64,000 bases of DNA from Pseudomonas sp. DTU12.3 (GTDB lineage Bacteria; Pseudomonadota; Gammaproteobacteria; Pseudomonadales; Pseudomonadaceae). The notes below the pieces were generated by a model. The model had not been told where the DNA came from and did not search any database. It saw only the letters and a list, made by a program, of their open reading frames with translations. The translations under genes were made by a program, and so were the position numbers. Each line of letters starts with the position of its first letter. The stretch's first letter is position 1. Below are positions 63,487 to 64,000 of this stretch, piece after piece. The stretch covers positions 4,547,001 through 4,611,000 of the forward strand of contig NZ_CP027218.1 of assembly GCF_004124275.1 (NCBI RefSeq). The letters run 5' to 3'.

Positions 63487-64000
63487 TCATTTGCGCGAGA
63501 CCACTTTCTGGCCTCCGGGCTCCAACGACTCCCGCTCCCGGTCGAACGCCAGGAAATACTTGTTCACGCTATTAACATAGCTGACGGGCCCCATTCCCAC
63601 CTGCTCCATGGCAATACGCTCAACCTGGAAGAACCACTGGTTCGGATTCAGCCCACGCCGCCGGGCTTCAGCGCGCATGCCCTGGACGCGTTCCGGGCCG
63701 ATGTTGTAGGCGGCCAGCGTGAAGGCCATGCGCTCGCGCTCGTTGAGTTTGGGGCTGTTGAAAAACTTGCGGCGGATCATCGCCAGATACTTGGCCCCGG
63801 CCTGCACGTTCGCATCGAGATTCTGGATGTTATTGACGCCGACACGCTGCGCGGCGGACGGTGTGATTTGCATCAGCCCGGTCGGGCCGCTGCCGCTGCG
63901 GGTACTGGGTTGCAGCGCGGATTCCTTGAACGCCAGCGCCGCCAGGTTCAGCCAATCCATGTTCTGCGCAGCGGCATGTTTCTGCAGGGTCGGACGCAGT
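63487..64000 (-). CDS. MltF-like lytic transglycosylase (5' part beyond the window)
   Basis: The C-terminal 171 residues of a lytic transglycosylase are visible. The catalytic glutamate lies in ALAFKESALQPS, followed by GPTGLMQITPSAAQRVG, NVQAGAKYLAMI and LAAYNIGPERVQGM, the SLT fold of family 23. The frame continues past 64000, so the N-terminal part (in MltF a solute-binding domain) is missing. It cleaves peptidoglycan in the periplasm. From memory PA2865 occupies this region in P. aeruginosa. Confidence 0.85.
   Translation of the reverse strand, partial: LRPTLQKHAAAQNMDWLNLAALAFKESALQPSTRSGSGPTGLMQITPSAAQRVGVNNIQNLDANVQAGAKYLAMIRRKFFNSPKLNERERMAFTLAAYNIGPERVQGMRAEARRRGLNPNQWFFQVERIAMEQVGMGPVSYVNSVNKYFLAFDRERESLEPGGQKVVSRK

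Overview
The window looks like an ordinary, gene-dense stretch of a Pseudomonas chromosome, most likely the P. fluorescens group. The evidence is high GC with GC-rich third positions, an oprI lipoprotein gene, EarP/EF-P with Arg32, and many Pseudomonas-type palindromic repeats (TGTAGGAGCTGCCGAAGGC and TGTGGGAGC families). From memory, long runs of gene order match P. aeruginosa: yegS/moeA/moaB/mobA/lipoprotein (around PA3023-PA3031), sagS-ospR-gpx-msrB-alaA-htpX-tpm-deaD-class II DAHP synthase-ohrR-ohr-efp-earP-oprI-ldt-tesA-ybbAP-greB (around PA2824-PA2859) and cysB-usp-DAHP synthase (around PA1750-PA1754). No prophage, insertion sequence, tRNA, rRNA or CRISPR array was seen.

Layout. 1-6.5 kb: MOSC protein, CheV, a small protein resembling a histidine phosphotransfer domain but without its histidine, a NarX-type kinase with its LuxR-type regulator, and a YegS-like lipid kinase. 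6.5-9.3 kb: molybdenum cofactor genes and a small lipoprotein. 9.3-14.1 kb: pseudouridine synthase, a small unknown gene behind a LexA box, a glutaredoxin-like protein, a Kef-type antiporter and an Amt ammonium transporter. 14.4-18.1 kb: an ElaB/YqjE-like membrane operon, an EAL protein and a dGTPase. 18.1-25.7 kb: a BvgAS/EvgAS-type two-component system followed by a membrane HD-GYP protein, the most regulatory part of the window. 25.7-34.7 kb: oxidative-damage functions (free-Met-sulfoxide reductase, glutathione peroxidase with OspR, MsrB) together with a SagS-like hybrid kinase, AlaA, HtpX and Tpm. 34.8-46.6 kb: dioxygenase, DeaD, enoyl-CoA hydratase, class II DAHP synthase, AlkX/YcaQ, two LysR genes, TauE/SafE, OhrR and Ohr. 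46.7-55.5 kb: EF-P and EarP, a Gre-like protein, CysB, a stress protein, a thioredoxin/PanE/nucleotidase operon, PilZ and class I DAHP synthase. 55.5-64 kb: OprI and an L,D-transpeptidase, TesA/YbbA/YbbP, GreB, DoxX and the end of an MltF-like lytic transglycosylase gene.

Shared themes are c-di-GMP and two-component signalling (EAL, HD-GYP, PilZ, SagS, EvgAS-like), thiol/peroxide defence controlled by two OhrR-family repressors with visibly different operators, and envelope maintenance. Palindromic repeat elements sit at about ten intergenic sites, mostly behind gene ends. The most interesting items are the EvgAS-like/HD-GYP module with its TAGGA-N4-TCCTA site, the LexA-box gene of unknown function, a decaying 36-bp hairpin tandem array at 30.7 kb, and the Hpt-like protein that lacks its phospho-acceptor.
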